From: CAUZIB01 sp963578805
Lineage (GTDB): Bacteria > Acidobacteriota > Vicinamibacteria > Vicinamibacterales > UBA8438
Reading direction: 5' to 3'
DNA length: 64,000 nucleotides
NCBI GenBank assembly: GCA_963578805.1
Contig: CAUZDY010000005.1
Coordinates: 1 to 64,000, forward strand
The position numbers and the translations under genes were made by a program. Below are positions 23,266 to 32,333 of this stretch, in pieces. The notes beneath the pieces are model-generated. The model made no database searches, was not told where the DNA came from, and worked only from the letters and a program-made list of their open reading frames with translations. Every line of letters starts with the position of its first letter. Position 1 is the stretch's first letter.

Positions 23266-24579
23266 CCGGTCGCGTTCGATCCGTGCCACCACTGGAGGGG
23301 TTGATTCTCGCAGTCGTCGCGCCGCCGTCGTTGGTGTGAGGCCCTGGATGGAGATCTCGAGCAGTCGACTCGAGATCGTCGCTCCTGGCGCGGCTCCTCC
23401 GCCGACGGTTGACTCGCCTTCGATCAGTGTTACGTCGATGCCAGGCTTTGCCGTAATACGCGAGATGAGTCGATGAGCTCGTTCGACTAACTGATCGACA
23501 GATGTCGTAAGCATTCGAGTGACGGGGATGGTCTCAGTGGCACGTTCGGCCAGATGCTCGAGTAACGTCGCTTCGAGCGCTGCATAAACTAGCTTATCCA
23601 CTCGTACTGCACGCATGAGCGGGTGTTCGGAGATCGACCGTAACGCAGCCTCTTGTCCGACGATAATGCCCGCCTGTGGTCCACCCAGCAACTTGTCTCC
23701 GCTGAAGCAACACACGGCGGCTCCGTCCGCGAGACTGCGCTGCACGGTCGGTTCCTTAAACGGCACGGACGGGTGCTCGGTGTGGTCGTAGAGATTACCC
23801 CCACCCAGGTCCTCTACGACCGGGATCCCGAAGGGGCGACTCACCTCTGCGATCGCCATTAAACTGGATCGCTCAGAGAAGCCCTCAATGCGGAAGTTGG
23901 ACGGATGCACTCGCAAGATGAGCGCCGTGGCGTCGTTGATTGCCGCTGCATAGTCCTCAGGACGTGTTCGGTTTGTGGTCCCCACCTCGCGCAGTTTGGC
24001 ACCGGATTGCCGCATTATGTCTGGAATCCGGAACCCGCCACCGATTTCGACCAACTCGCCGCGTGAGATGATGACTTCTCTTCCAGACGCCAGGGCGGTG
24101 AGCACAAGCAAGAGCGCTGCCGCATTGTTGTTGACGACCACCGCGGTGTCCGCTCCTGTCAGCTGCTTCAGTAATCCGCCTGCATGGGTCGCCCGGCTTC
24201 CCCGGTCACCTGTGACCAGGTCGTATTCCAAATTGCAGTATCCGGTTGCGACCGCAGCGACGCGTGCGATGGCCGAGTCCGCCAGCGGTGCCCGACCGAG
24301 ATTGGTGTGGATAATAACGCCGGTCGCGTTGATGACCGACTGCAGTGATGGCGAGAGTGAGTGGTCGAGCACGGCTTTCACGCGGCTCTCGATGGCCCGG
24401 GCGGCGTCTTCGCCCAGGCGTACATCGGTCGACCCGAGCGTGAGTCGGGACCGAAGTGCTTCAGTTGCGTCACGCAGGGCCGCGACAACTATCTGATGCC
24501 CGTATCGGTTCTCGAGGTCACGAATGGCGTCACGCTGCCGGAGTTGATCGATCGATGGGATAATTCGAAATTTACTCAT
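23167..24579 (-). CDS. selA: L-seryl-tRNA(Sec) selenium transferase
   Basis: 470 residues from ATG 24579. PLP-dependent enzyme that turns Ser-tRNA(Sec) into selenocysteinyl-tRNA(Sec) using selenophosphate. Visible: N-terminal tRNA-binding segment (IPSIDQLRQRD), NATGVIIHTNLGRAPL, VNNNAAALLLVL and the PLP lysine in CFSGDKLLGGPQAG. A longer open frame upstream to 25050 is arginine/proline-rich shadow sequence antisense to the next gene and is not used. selB, selD and tRNA-Sec are not in the window. Its 3' end overlaps the nqrM-like gene tail to tail. A 59-bp divergent gap separates it from the following gene. Confidence 0.96.
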   Translation of the reverse strand: MSKFRIIPSIDQLRQRDAIRDLENRYGHQIVVAALRDATEALRSRLTLGSTDVRLGEDAARAIESRVKAVLDHSLSPSLQSVINATGVIIHTNLGRAPLADSAIARVAAVATGYCNLEYDLVTGDRGSRATHAGGLLKQLTGADTAVVVNNNAAALLLVLTALASGREVIISRGELVEIGGGFRIPDIMRQSGAKLREVGTTNRTRPEDYAAAINDATALILRVHPSNFRIEGFSERSSLMAIAEVSRPFGIPVVEDLGGGNLYDHTEHPSVPFKEPTVQRSLADGAAVCCFSGDKLLGGPQAGIIVGQEAALRSISEHPLMRAVRVDKLVYAALEATLLEHLAERATETIPVTRMLTTSVDQLVERAHRLISRITAKPGIDVTLIEGESTVGGGAAPGATISSRLLEISIQGLTPTTAARRLRESTPPVVARIERDRLLIDLRTVAPSDDDSLVSVLTKVAEVGKSQQA

Positions 24580-24638
24580 CGGTGGTGCGGCTTGCCGACG
24601 TCGAGCGTTCAGGATACCATCACGCTCACTTTTCCCTG

Positions 24639-25103
24639 ATGAGCGAAACGCGCACGCCGACCGACGACGAACTTCCATGGGGTGTATCGCGTCCTGAATT
24701 TCGTCCCTCGGAGCGTTTCTGGCCCTACGTTGAGCCATCGGAAGAGCCGACTTCTGAAGAGTTGGCGGCGCTCGATCCCGATCTTCACGATGCCCTGTTC
24801 GGACCGCGCGAGCGTGGGTTCTCGATGACCCTGAGCTTTCCTCGATTCGTAGCGGATGACGCGGAGGACTACGAGCGCGCCGTCGCCTTGGCGCGGAAGG
24901 CTCCAGAGTATTGTGAGGTTGGCAGCGGATCGACGTTGCGTCATCGCGCCAGATTCTTCCCAGACGATGCTCTCGCGCTGAGGGACCTCTTTGAAATCGT
25001 CGGACGCTACGATGACTGCCAAGTCCTGGTCGACGATCGGGCTGTACCATTGGCCAGGGAGCTGTGGCTGCCTCTCATGTGGCTCCTCATTCCCCGTGAC
25101 TGA
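24639..25103 (+). CDS. Conserved-looking acidic protein of unknown function
   Basis: 154 residues from ATG 24639. It is strongly acidic, rich in Glu, Asp and Pro at the N-terminus (DDELPWGVSRPEFRPSERFW), with no signal peptide, membrane helix or known motif. The middle contains GPRERGFSMTLSFPRF and DAEDYERAVALARKAPEY; the end is hydrophobic (LWLPLMWLLIPRD). It is divergently placed to selA and 97 bp before purH. Coding potential is supported by its clean length and acidic composition, but I do not recognise a family. Confidence 0.6.
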   Translation: MSETRTPTDDELPWGVSRPEFRPSERFWPYVEPSEEPTSEELAALDPDLHDALFGPRERGFSMTLSFPRFVADDAEDYERAVALARKAPEYCEVGSGSTLRHRARFFPDDALALRDLFEIVGRYDDCQVLVDDRAVPLARELWLPLMWLLIPRD

Positions 25104-25200
25104 CGCACAAGCAGCGCCTCATTGCTGCGTGCTTACGCCGTTCTCGAATGTGTTGTGCCACGCGTAAATATACCCAATTGTCTGAAAGGCAGATAGAGCG

Positions 25201-26808
25201 ATGCGAGCACTCCTGAGTGTGTCTAATAAAACCGGACTGGTCGATTTTGCGAGCGGCCTTGCTGAACGAAACGTCGACTTGGTGTCGACCGGCGGCACGG
25301 CTCGGGCGCTATCAGACGCCGGACTCAGTGTGGTCGGCGTGTCGGAAGTTACCGGTTTTCCAGAGATGATGGATGGGCGGGTCAAAACGTTACACCCGGC
25401 GGTGCACGGGGGGATTCTGGCGAGGAGAGACCGCCCCGACGATCTCGCCGCGATCGCTGCGCATGGGATTCATCCCATTGATCTCGTTGTTGTCAATTTG
25501 TATCCGTTCGCGCGAACCGCTGCTGTCGCGGAGACGACGTTCGACGACGTGATCGAGCAGATCGACATCGGCGGACCGAGTATGGTTAGGGCTGCCGCCA
25601 AGAATTTTTCGGATGTGCTGATCGTTATCGATCCCACCGACTACCCGAGAGTGCTTGAGGCGCTCGACCGTCCGGATGGTCCCGATGTGACCTTCCGTTT
25701 TGAGCTGGCCCGGAAGGCATTCGCCCACACTGCCTCCTACGATGCCACGATTGCCACGGCGTTATCTCGCGTCACGGAAGATGATGGTCGCCTTCGTCAT
25801 GTTCCCCTCCGTGTCGATGGCCCGACGCCCGACCATCTGATGGTGTCGGTGCCCAAGCTATATGATCTTCGGTACGGCGAGAATCCTCATCAGCTGGCTG
25901 CGGTCTACGCTGATGACGGCGCATGGGGGTTTGGCACAGCGCGTGTCGTGCAGGGAAAGGGGCTTTCGTACACGAACTTGCTCGACCTCGACGCGGCGGC
26001 ACGCCTCGCACAGGAATTTGAAGAGCCGGCCGCTGTTGTCATCAAACACACAAATCCCTGTGGGGTCGCGACTGCAGAGACTTTGAGCCGCGCCTACGTC
26101 ACGGCTCGGGATATCGATTCGCTCTCGGCGTTTGGGGGCATTGTCGGACTCAATCGTGCGCTTGACGCCGAGACCGCGACGGCGATCGCAAGCACGTTCA
26201 TAGAGGCTGTCGTCGCGCCTGATGCGACACCTGACGCGCGTGCGATTATGGCAACCAAGAAGAACCTGCGGCTGGTGCTCGCCGATTTCACCGCCGCGGG
26301 CTGCGGGGCGGTCAGAACGCGGGAAGTCCGCTCGATTCTCGGAGCCCTGCTGATTCAAGAGCGAGACCGCGTCGTCGAGGCGTCATCAGCGTGGGCTGAC
26401 GGCGTCGAGGTGGCATCGGAGACGCAGCTTCGGGTGGTCACCAAGCGCCAGCCGACGGAGTTCGAGTGGACCGCGCTCCGTTTCGCGTGGCGAGTCTGTG
26501 CCCACGTCAAGTCGAACACGATACTCTTCGCTCGCGCCGACAGAGCTGCCGCAGTGGGTGCGGGTCAGATGAGCCGGGTGGACGCCGTCAACGTAGCCAC
26601 GCTCAAATCCGGTGGGGGGCTAGAGGGTGCCGTCGCTGCATCGGACGCATTCTTCCCGTTCCGCGATGGACTCGATGCGATTGCGAAGACAGGCGCGACG
26701 GCAATCGTGCAACCAGGTGGCTCCCGGCGGGATGATGAGGTCATCGCGGCGGCCGATGAACACGCGATGGCTATGGTGTTCGCCGGTCGCCGTCACTTCA
26801 GGCACTGA
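25201..26808 (+). CDS. purH: Bifunctional AICAR formyltransferase / IMP cyclohydrolase
   Basis: 535 residues, normal PurH length. The N-terminal IMP cyclohydrolase domain (1-200) has the opening MRALLSVSNKTGLVDFA, GGTARAL and GRVKTLHPAVHGGILARR. The C-terminal AICAR transformylase domain has the active-site Lys-His in VVIKHTNPCGVA near 279 and AFGGIVGLNR. It catalyses the last two steps of de novo IMP synthesis. ATG 25201 is preceded by GAAAGG about 14 nt upstream. It overlaps the convergent O-antigen-ligase-type gene by 11 bp. Confidence 0.97.
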   Translation: MRALLSVSNKTGLVDFASGLAERNVDLVSTGGTARALSDAGLSVVGVSEVTGFPEMMDGRVKTLHPAVHGGILARRDRPDDLAAIAAHGIHPIDLVVVNLYPFARTAAVAETTFDDVIEQIDIGGPSMVRAAAKNFSDVLIVIDPTDYPRVLEALDRPDGPDVTFRFELARKAFAHTASYDATIATALSRVTEDDGRLRHVPLRVDGPTPDHLMVSVPKLYDLRYGENPHQLAAVYADDGAWGFGTARVVQGKGLSYTNLLDLDAAARLAQEFEEPAAVVIKHTNPCGVATAETLSRAYVTARDIDSLSAFGGIVGLNRALDAETATAIASTFIEAVVAPDATPDARAIMATKKNLRLVLADFTAAGCGAVRTREVRSILGALLIQERDRVVEASSAWADGVEVASETQLRVVTKRQPTEFEWTALRFAWRVCAHVKSNTILFARADRAAAVGAGQMSRVDAVNVATLKSGGGLEGAVAASDAFFPFRDGLDAIAKTGATAIVQPGGSRRDDEVIAAADEHAMAMVFAGRRHFRH

Positions 26809-27994
26809 GGCAACCGGAGCCGACCGCGCCGGTCTGTCGCGCAGCGGTCGGTAGCGTCAGCAGCACGAGCAGCAGCATCAGAAACTCTGAATCGCCAAAG
26901 TTGTATTCGAACAATCCCGCCGCGAGCATACTGGCCATTGCCGCCAGCCCGCCAGCGGCGAGGGTCCGTGATTTTTGATCTCTCAGACACGCGATGAGCT
27001 CGCGAGTGGTCGCCACAACAAACCAGAGCCAAACCGCGAGCGCCGGTAGTCCACGTTCCGCCGCAATCTGTAGCGGGACATTGTGCAAGTGGGGATTGAC
27101 CTCATTGACTCCACCAGCGTCTCGATAGTCGGTGTAGATTTCCTGCACCATGTCGGGTCCGACTCCGGTGAGTGGATTGTCACGGATCATCCTCGCTCCG
27201 GCCCGTATCATCGCGAATCGGTCTCGATTGGTAGGGTCCTGAAGATCGAAAGTCGAGTAGACGCGATCGATCACTGTTTGTGGCGCAAGCGCAAAGAGGA
27301 GCGCAAAGACGACCGGGGTGGCCGCCAGCAGCCGACGGTCTTTGATCACGAGTAGCAAGCCGATGGCGACACACGCTCCGACCCAGGCACTCCGGGTCAA
27401 CGTGAGAGTCAAGGCAACTAGCAGAGTTGGCAGGACGAGGCCGACCCAGACGCGATCAACGGACCCAAACAGCAGCCGGGCCGCAGCGAGTCCGATGACC
27501 AGCATCAACAGACCCGAATACGTCATGTAGTGTCCCATGGAACCGAGGGGTCTCCGCCCGAGCGAGTCGTATTCAAGAATGCCGTACTGCACGATACCGA
27601 CGACGGCGGTGACGGCGCCGACGCTGATGATGATGGTGGCAATGGTTAAGGCTCGCTGGCCGCGCGCGAAGCGGTAGACGATCGGCACGATCAAAAAAAG
27701 AAGGATTTCTTTCGCGTCGACCAGACTGGTGACGGGGTCAAGCGAGGCAGCCGCCGATATGATCGTGAGCGCGGCGTAGGCGACCAGTGGCCAGAGCGTT
27801 GCTGGCCCCTCCACTCGCTCACGGCGTGAGATCAGAACACCAACCCAGAGCCCCACCGTCGCTGTGAGTAGCACTGCCGACACTGCGACCGAGATCTGGA
27901 GCGCCCCAACCAATAGACACAGTCCGACGAAGGCCGCGCTTTCCAGACGGCGCACGGTCGGTGCAGCCGCAGCGGTGACCGCTGTCGTCGACAT
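26798..27994 (-). CDS. O-antigen ligase / polymerase family membrane protein
   Basis: 398 residues with about ten to twelve transmembrane helices. The signature periplasmic loop is present: NPLTGVGPDMVQEIY, then NPHLHNVPLQIAAERGLPAL, the Wzy_C/WaaL-type HN...E.G motif. Members join undecaprenol-linked O-polysaccharide to lipid A-core, polymerise O-units or glycosylate proteins; sequence alone does not separate these. It is downstream of the Trm112-family gene on the same strand (78 bp gap) and would fit with the polysaccharide genes at the left of the window. Confidence 0.85.
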   Translation of the reverse strand: MSTTAVTAAAAPTVRRLESAAFVGLCLLVGALQISVAVSAVLLTATVGLWVGVLISRRERVEGPATLWPLVAYAALTIISAAASLDPVTSLVDAKEILLFLIVPIVYRFARGQRALTIATIIISVGAVTAVVGIVQYGILEYDSLGRRPLGSMGHYMTYSGLLMLVIGLAAARLLFGSVDRVWVGLVLPTLLVALTLTLTRSAWVGACVAIGLLLVIKDRRLLAATPVVFALLFALAPQTVIDRVYSTFDLQDPTNRDRFAMIRAGARMIRDNPLTGVGPDMVQEIYTDYRDAGGVNEVNPHLHNVPLQIAAERGLPALAVWLWFVVATTRELIACLRDQKSRTLAAGGLAAMASMLAAGLFEYNFGDSEFLMLLLVLLTLPTAARQTGAVGSGCLSA

Positions 27995-28072
27995 TCTCTA
28001 CCTGGACACGCTCCGAGTCGTCAGGGGGAAGCGATCGGCGGTCGAATCGAGCGTGCCTTTCGTCGTGAACAT

Positions 28073-28243
28073 TTACGGCTCGATCGTGGCTTCGTCAATC
28101 AGCATGACCGGAATATCGTCCTTGATCGGATACACCCGGTGACACTGTCTGCACTTCAACCCCGTGTCGTCGTGTACGAGCACGACCGGTGTCTTGCAGC
28201 TGGGACAGGCGAGAATCTTGAGCAGTTCTGGGTCGACGTTCAC
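28073..28243 (-). CDS. Trm112 / YcaR family zinc-ribbon protein
   Basis: A 56-residue protein starting at GTG 28243, preceded by a strong GAGGAGG ribosome site. It begins VNVDPELLKILACPSCKTP and continues with CRQCHRVYPI and DDIPVMLIDEA, i.e. two CxxC zinc-ribbon pairs (C13/C16 and C31/C34) and the conserved Y-P-I..IP-ML block of the Trm112/YcaR family. In eukaryotes and archaea Trm112 activates methyltransferases; the bacterial role is poorly defined. It is upstream of the O-antigen-ligase-type gene and in E. coli the homologue sits beside lipid A genes. Confidence 0.85.
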   Translation of the reverse strand: MNVDPELLKILACPSCKTPVVLVHDDTGLKCRQCHRVYPIKDDIPVMLIDEATIEP

Positions 28244-28369
28244 GGTGTGGCCTCCTCGTCCAATATATCAAAAGTTGTTATCGGCGTATCGCCCTGCGGC
28301 GACTGCAGACACCGTTTGGGGAGGCGATCGCTTGTCGTTGCACGCATCCTGTGGAACAATCCAACTACG

Positions 28370-30361
28370 ATGCAGAGTCGAATGTTCGGCGTCGTTCTTG
28401 TCTGTTTGAGCATCCTTGCGCTGGACCCTGTCCTAGCCCAGACGCCGCAGACGGAGGACGCAGCTGTTGGGACACAGGCCGACGCGTATAGGCTCTTCAT
28501 GCTCGGACGCTCCCTCGCACGTGACGGTGATGTCGACGGAGCGGTTCAAGCCTATCGTGACTCAGCCGACCATGACGTCGATAGCGGGGAAATGCTGGCC
28601 GAGTTGGCCGAGCTATACCGCACTCGAGATCGATTCGATGAGGCGATCAACACCGCGAACGAAGCATTAGAGCGAGAGCCTGACAACATCACGGCTCACC
28701 GGACGCTCGGTCTTATCTATGCGGCGCGCCTGAGCCAACAGAGCCCCTCTCCACAGGAAACCGCTGCCGCTATCGAGCACCTCGAACAGGCCCGACGTAC
28801 GATTCTTCCTGACCTCAATGTCGAGCTGACGCTCGCTCGGGTCTACTTGAGCACCAATCAGAATGCCGATGCGATCCCGCTGCTTGAAGCGCTCATCGAA
28901 CAGGAGGTCGGTTTCACCGAGGGCGGTTTGTTGTTGTCCTACGCCTATGAACGGGAGAGTCGCCTTGAGGAAGCGGTCACCATGCTTGAAGGGGTTATCG
29001 CCAGCGGGCGTCCCTCGTCTAGGGCGTTTAGACGCCTCGGCGAGTTGTATGGTCGCCTCGATCGCTGGAGCGCCGCGGTCGAGGCCTACGAGTTGGCGAC
29101 CGCCCGCAATCCGAGGAGCAGCGGCGCCCAGCGGGAGCTGGCGAATGCGTTCCGACAGGACGGCAAGATCGAGCGCGCTCGAGACGTCCTCCAGCAACTG
29201 TCGATGGTGAGACCGGAAGACATCGCGCTGCTCTACCAGCTGTCTGAAATCGAGCGTGATCTCGGTAATTTCGAAGAGGCGAGTGCCGTGGCGCGTCGCT
29301 TGATCCAAGTGGAACCGAACAATCTGCTCGGACCGTATGCTCTCGCCGAGGTCTACCTCCGTCAGCATAACTATCGCGATGCGATTGCAACACTTGAAGC
29401 CGCGGTCGACCCGCAGAACCAGGACGCCGTCTCAAGCGATCAGTCCGGGTCCCGTTCAAGTCGTGAGAGGTCAGTCCAAACCGCACGGCTACTCGGTCGG
29501 ATCGGGTTTGCGTATGGACAGCTTCAAGAGCACGGCCCGGCCATCGAGGCCTTCACCCGGGCTGTCGGCCTGGCCCCGATGTCCTTGGGGTATGGTGCCC
29601 GCCTCGTGCAGGCCTATCTCGACGCGGGCCGAGTGGCTGACGCGGCAGCCGGGCTGGAGAATCTGCGGCCGCATCATCCAGATAGTCTGACCGTGGCCCG
29701 GCTGGAAGCCAGAATCCTCGGTGACGGTGGTGACGTGACTGCGGGAGTCGAGGTGCTCCGCGACACCCTGGATGGGAATGACGGTGACCCGAATACGCAT
29801 CTTACATTGGCCGCGTTTTATGCCTACTATGACCGGTTCGATGATGGCATCGCTGTCCTTGAATCGGCCCGTGTGAAGTTCCCAGACGATCTATCGATCC
29901 TCTTTCAACTTGGAGCCGTCTTTGAGCAGAACGCTCGCTATGTCGACGCCGAGGGTGCGTTTCGAAGCGTGCTCGAACGCGACTCCGACCACGCGACGAC
30001 GTTGAACTATCTTGGCTACATGCTGGCCGATCGGGGTGAGCGGTTGGACGAGTCGGTTGCTCTTCTGCTGCGGGCCATCGAGATCGATCCAGGCAACGGT
30101 GCCTATCTTGATAGTCTGGGGTGGGCGTATCTCAAGCTCAACCGTCTCGACCTCGCGGAGACCCATCTCCGACAAGCGAGTGAGCAGATGACGTGGAACT
30201 CCGTCATTCAGGACCACTTCGGCGATTTACTGTTTAAGCTCGGTCGCCACCGCGAAGCCATTTCATCGTGGGAGGCTGCGCTCGCAGGGGATCTCGAAGA
30301 GATCAATGTCCCGAAGGTCGAACGTAAGATTCAAGAATCAAAGCAGCGCATCGGCCGTTGA
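28370..30361 (+). CDS. Secreted or periplasmic TPR-repeat protein
   Basis: 663 residues from ATG 28370, chosen because a signal peptide (MFGVVLVCLSILALDPVLAQ, cleavage after about residue 23) begins there; earlier in-frame codons give unrelated sequence. Nearly the whole mature protein is tetratricopeptide repeats, from AYRLFMLGRSLARDGDVDGA to a C-terminal run containing LNYLGYMLADRGERLDESV and LDSLGWAYLKLNRLDLAE. Such proteins are scaffolds in envelope assembly; the partner is unknown. Its stop overlaps the TTG of the lipoprotein gene, so the two are co-translated. Confidence 0.85.
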   Translation: MQSRMFGVVLVCLSILALDPVLAQTPQTEDAAVGTQADAYRLFMLGRSLARDGDVDGAVQAYRDSADHDVDSGEMLAELAELYRTRDRFDEAINTANEALEREPDNITAHRTLGLIYAARLSQQSPSPQETAAAIEHLEQARRTILPDLNVELTLARVYLSTNQNADAIPLLEALIEQEVGFTEGGLLLSYAYERESRLEEAVTMLEGVIASGRPSSRAFRRLGELYGRLDRWSAAVEAYELATARNPRSSGAQRELANAFRQDGKIERARDVLQQLSMVRPEDIALLYQLSEIERDLGNFEEASAVARRLIQVEPNNLLGPYALAEVYLRQHNYRDAIATLEAAVDPQNQDAVSSDQSGSRSSRERSVQTARLLGRIGFAYGQLQEHGPAIEAFTRAVGLAPMSLGYGARLVQAYLDAGRVADAAAGLENLRPHHPDSLTVARLEARILGDGGDVTAGVEVLRDTLDGNDGDPNTHLTLAAFYAYYDRFDDGIAVLESARVKFPDDLSILFQLGAVFEQNARYVDAEGAFRSVLERDSDHATTLNYLGYMLADRGERLDESVALLLRAIEIDPGNGAYLDSLGWAYLKLNRLDLAETHLRQASEQMTWNSVIQDHFGDLLFKLGRHREAISSWEAALAGDLEEINVPKVERKIQESKQRIGR

Positions 30362-31239
30362 TCCTCTCAGTGACGCTGCCGCTTTCCACCTCTGCTCGTC
30401 GAAGCCCTCGATGCGTGTCTCCACTGACGACGATCGGCTGGATCGTGTTGGTTGTCGTCCTCGTCGCCGGCTGTGCGTCGACGGGGCTCACTCTTCCCCA
30501 AGGATCAACCGCTCCGTTTCTGGACTACCAGACCAGCTTTAACCGTGCGACTGATCCGTGTCAGCGCGTTCGGACCATGCAGCTGGCCATTGGGATCAAT
30601 GCGCGTACCGGAGATACCAGACTTAGAGGAGATCTGCTTGGTGCCTTTGCCCGGCCTGCCTCCCTCCGCCTGGTGGGTGTGGCCCCGTTTGGCGCGCCGA
30701 GCTTTATCCTCGTGTCCGAGCCGACTGCTGCAGTGCTCGTGCTTCCGCGTGACCAGCGAGTCGTGGTCGGTGCGACCGCCGGTGATCTCCTCGCGACCCT
30801 TGCCGGCGTGGCGCTTGACGCTGATGACTTTCGAGCCATTCTGACTGGGTGTATCGTCCCCAACCCACGTCCGACCGGGGCCAAAGTGCATGAAAACGGC
30901 TGGATCGAAGTGTCGATTGATACGGAGAACAGCGCCTATCTTCAAATGGTTGACGGTGTGCCGGTGGTTATCGCTGGACGCCGTCCTGATCTGACAGTGT
31001 GGTATTCAGACCACGTTAGGGGCTTACCACGTCGGATCGACCTAGAGGCGACAGACGCCTTCGGCGTGAGGACTGTCCTCACGGCAACACTTTCGCAGGT
31101 GAGCATCAATATCGAGTTGAATCCGGAGGTATTCGTGGCCCAAATCAGCGATGAGTACGTCCCAATAACTTTGGACCAGTTTCGCCGTGCGCCTGGGCCT
31201 CTCGAAGATTCACGCGAGCGGCGGTCGCAACCCCAATGA
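30358..31239 (+). CDS. LolB-like outer-membrane lipoprotein
   Basis: 293 residues from TTG 30358 (TTGA overlap with the TPR gene); a GTG at 30415 would give a tidier signal peptide. The lipobox is LVAGC with Cys39. The mature part has LRGDLLGAFARPASLRLVG, IEVSIDTENS and LPRRIDLEATD, resembling the LolB/DUF4292 beta-barrel half-fold that receives lipoproteins at the outer membrane. Position directly before ispE and prs copies the E. coli lolB-ispE-prs order, which supports the assignment more than the sequence does. Confidence 0.68.
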   Translation: MILSVTLPLSTSARRSPRCVSPLTTIGWIVLVVVLVAGCASTGLTLPQGSTAPFLDYQTSFNRATDPCQRVRTMQLAIGINARTGDTRLRGDLLGAFARPASLRLVGVAPFGAPSFILVSEPTAAVLVLPRDQRVVVGATAGDLLATLAGVALDADDFRAILTGCIVPNPRPTGAKVHENGWIEVSIDTENSAYLQMVDGVPVVIAGRRPDLTVWYSDHVRGLPRRIDLEATDAFGVRTVLTATLSQVSINIELNPEVFVAQISDEYVPITLDQFRRAPGPLEDSRERRSQPQ

Positions 31240-32192
31240 ACCGACAGCGCATGCCGCTCGTGGCGGCCGCCATTCGTGCCCCAGCGAAACTGAATCTAGA
31301 CCTTCGGATCCTGGGTCGTCGCAGTGATGGCTACCACGAGCTCCGCACCCTGTTTCAATCGATTGCACTGTATGACACGCTGAGGTTCATGCGGCGGCCC
31401 GGACGCTTGACCGTTCGCAGTCGAACTCAGGCTGTTCCCCGCGACGACATGAATCTGGTGTGGGACGCGGCTAAGTTACTGTGGGATAGTCTCGGCCGGC
31501 GAGGTGATCCTCAGGGTGTAGCCATCACCATCACGAAGCGGATTCCGATGGCTGCCGGTCTCGGTGGCGGAAGCAGTGATGCGGCGAGCGCCCTCCGTGG
31601 GTTGTGTGCCCTGTGGGACGTGTCCTCATCGCTCGCACGTCTTCAGGATCTGGCGGCCAGCGTTGGGGCAGACGTTCCGTATTTTCTCAACGGTGGCCTC
31701 TCACTAGGCACGGGTCGGGGCACCAAACTTCGGCGACTTGTCGATCTGGACCACTATTGGATTTTGTTGGCTATTCCGAGCTTTGGGGTGTCAACAGCGT
31801 CAGCGTATACGTGGTTCGATCGAGCGGGTTTCCAATCGACGGTTCGTCTCCCGCGTGACTGGCGGCGCCGGCTGAGCGGCCTGCGCAACGAGCTTCAGCG
31901 ACCTGTCGTCGCCAGCTATCCGGACATCGGAGCGATGGTCGAGCGCCTGCAAGCGACCGGTGCGGCGTGCGCGGGCATGACCGGGAGCGGTTCGTCGGTG
32001 TTTGCTCTGTATCGGCGCCAGGCGGATGCCGTGTCGGCGCGTCGGTCGGTCCGTCGTTCTGGATGGCGTACCATGCTGACCTGGACGCTTGGGTTTGCAG
32101 AGTTCGGCCGGTTCACAGCCCTCGAGGAACGGCTCCCCAGCTGTAAAGCTGGGCCCTTGCCCGCCTCGGTAGTCATCGGCTACAGTTCTTGA
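31236..32192 (+). CDS. ispE: 4-diphosphocytidyl-2-C-methyl-D-erythritol kinase
   Basis: 318-residue GHMP kinase of the non-mevalonate isoprenoid pathway. It phosphorylates the 2-hydroxyl of CDP-methylerythritol. N-terminal APAKLNLDLRILGRRSDGYHEL, the ATP-binding loop PMAAGLGGGSSDAASAL near residue 105 and the C-terminal GMTGSGSSVFALY are all intact. ATG 31236 overlaps the upstream stop (ATGA). With ispDF at 40885 the window holds three consecutive activities of the pathway. Confidence 0.96.
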   Translation: MNRQRMPLVAAAIRAPAKLNLDLRILGRRSDGYHELRTLFQSIALYDTLRFMRRPGRLTVRSRTQAVPRDDMNLVWDAAKLLWDSLGRRGDPQGVAITITKRIPMAAGLGGGSSDAASALRGLCALWDVSSSLARLQDLAASVGADVPYFLNGGLSLGTGRGTKLRRLVDLDHYWILLAIPSFGVSTASAYTWFDRAGFQSTVRLPRDWRRRLSGLRNELQRPVVASYPDIGAMVERLQATGAACAGMTGSGSSVFALYRRQADAVSARRSVRRSGWRTMLTWTLGFAEFGRFTALEERLPSCKAGPLPASVVIGYSS

Positions 32193-32237
32193 TCGCATAG
32201 CGGGCGCAAGGTGTCTTAGGGCGCTACGTCGATTAGA

Positions 32238-32313
32238 TGGGGCGTGGCCAAGCGGTTAAGGCGCGGGACTTTGAATCCCGTATTCGAAGGTTCGAATCCT
32301 TCCGCCCCAGCCA
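32238..32313 (+). tRNA. tRNA-Gln (TTG)
   Basis: 76 nt including an encoded CCA. Acceptor arms TGGGGCG and CGCCCCA pair, the anticodon loop reads CTTTGAA (anticodon TTG), and the T-loop is GGTTCGAATCC. It sits between ispE and prs, ending 20 nt before the prs start, so it is probably excised from a common transcript. Confidence 0.96.
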
Positions 32314-32333
32314 ATACTGGATAAGGTGAGGAC

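Noticed and set aside
24580..25050. 157-residue N-terminal extension of selA
   Set aside because: It is antisense to the 24639-25103 gene, Arg/Pro-rich, and the SelA family start lies at ATG 24579.
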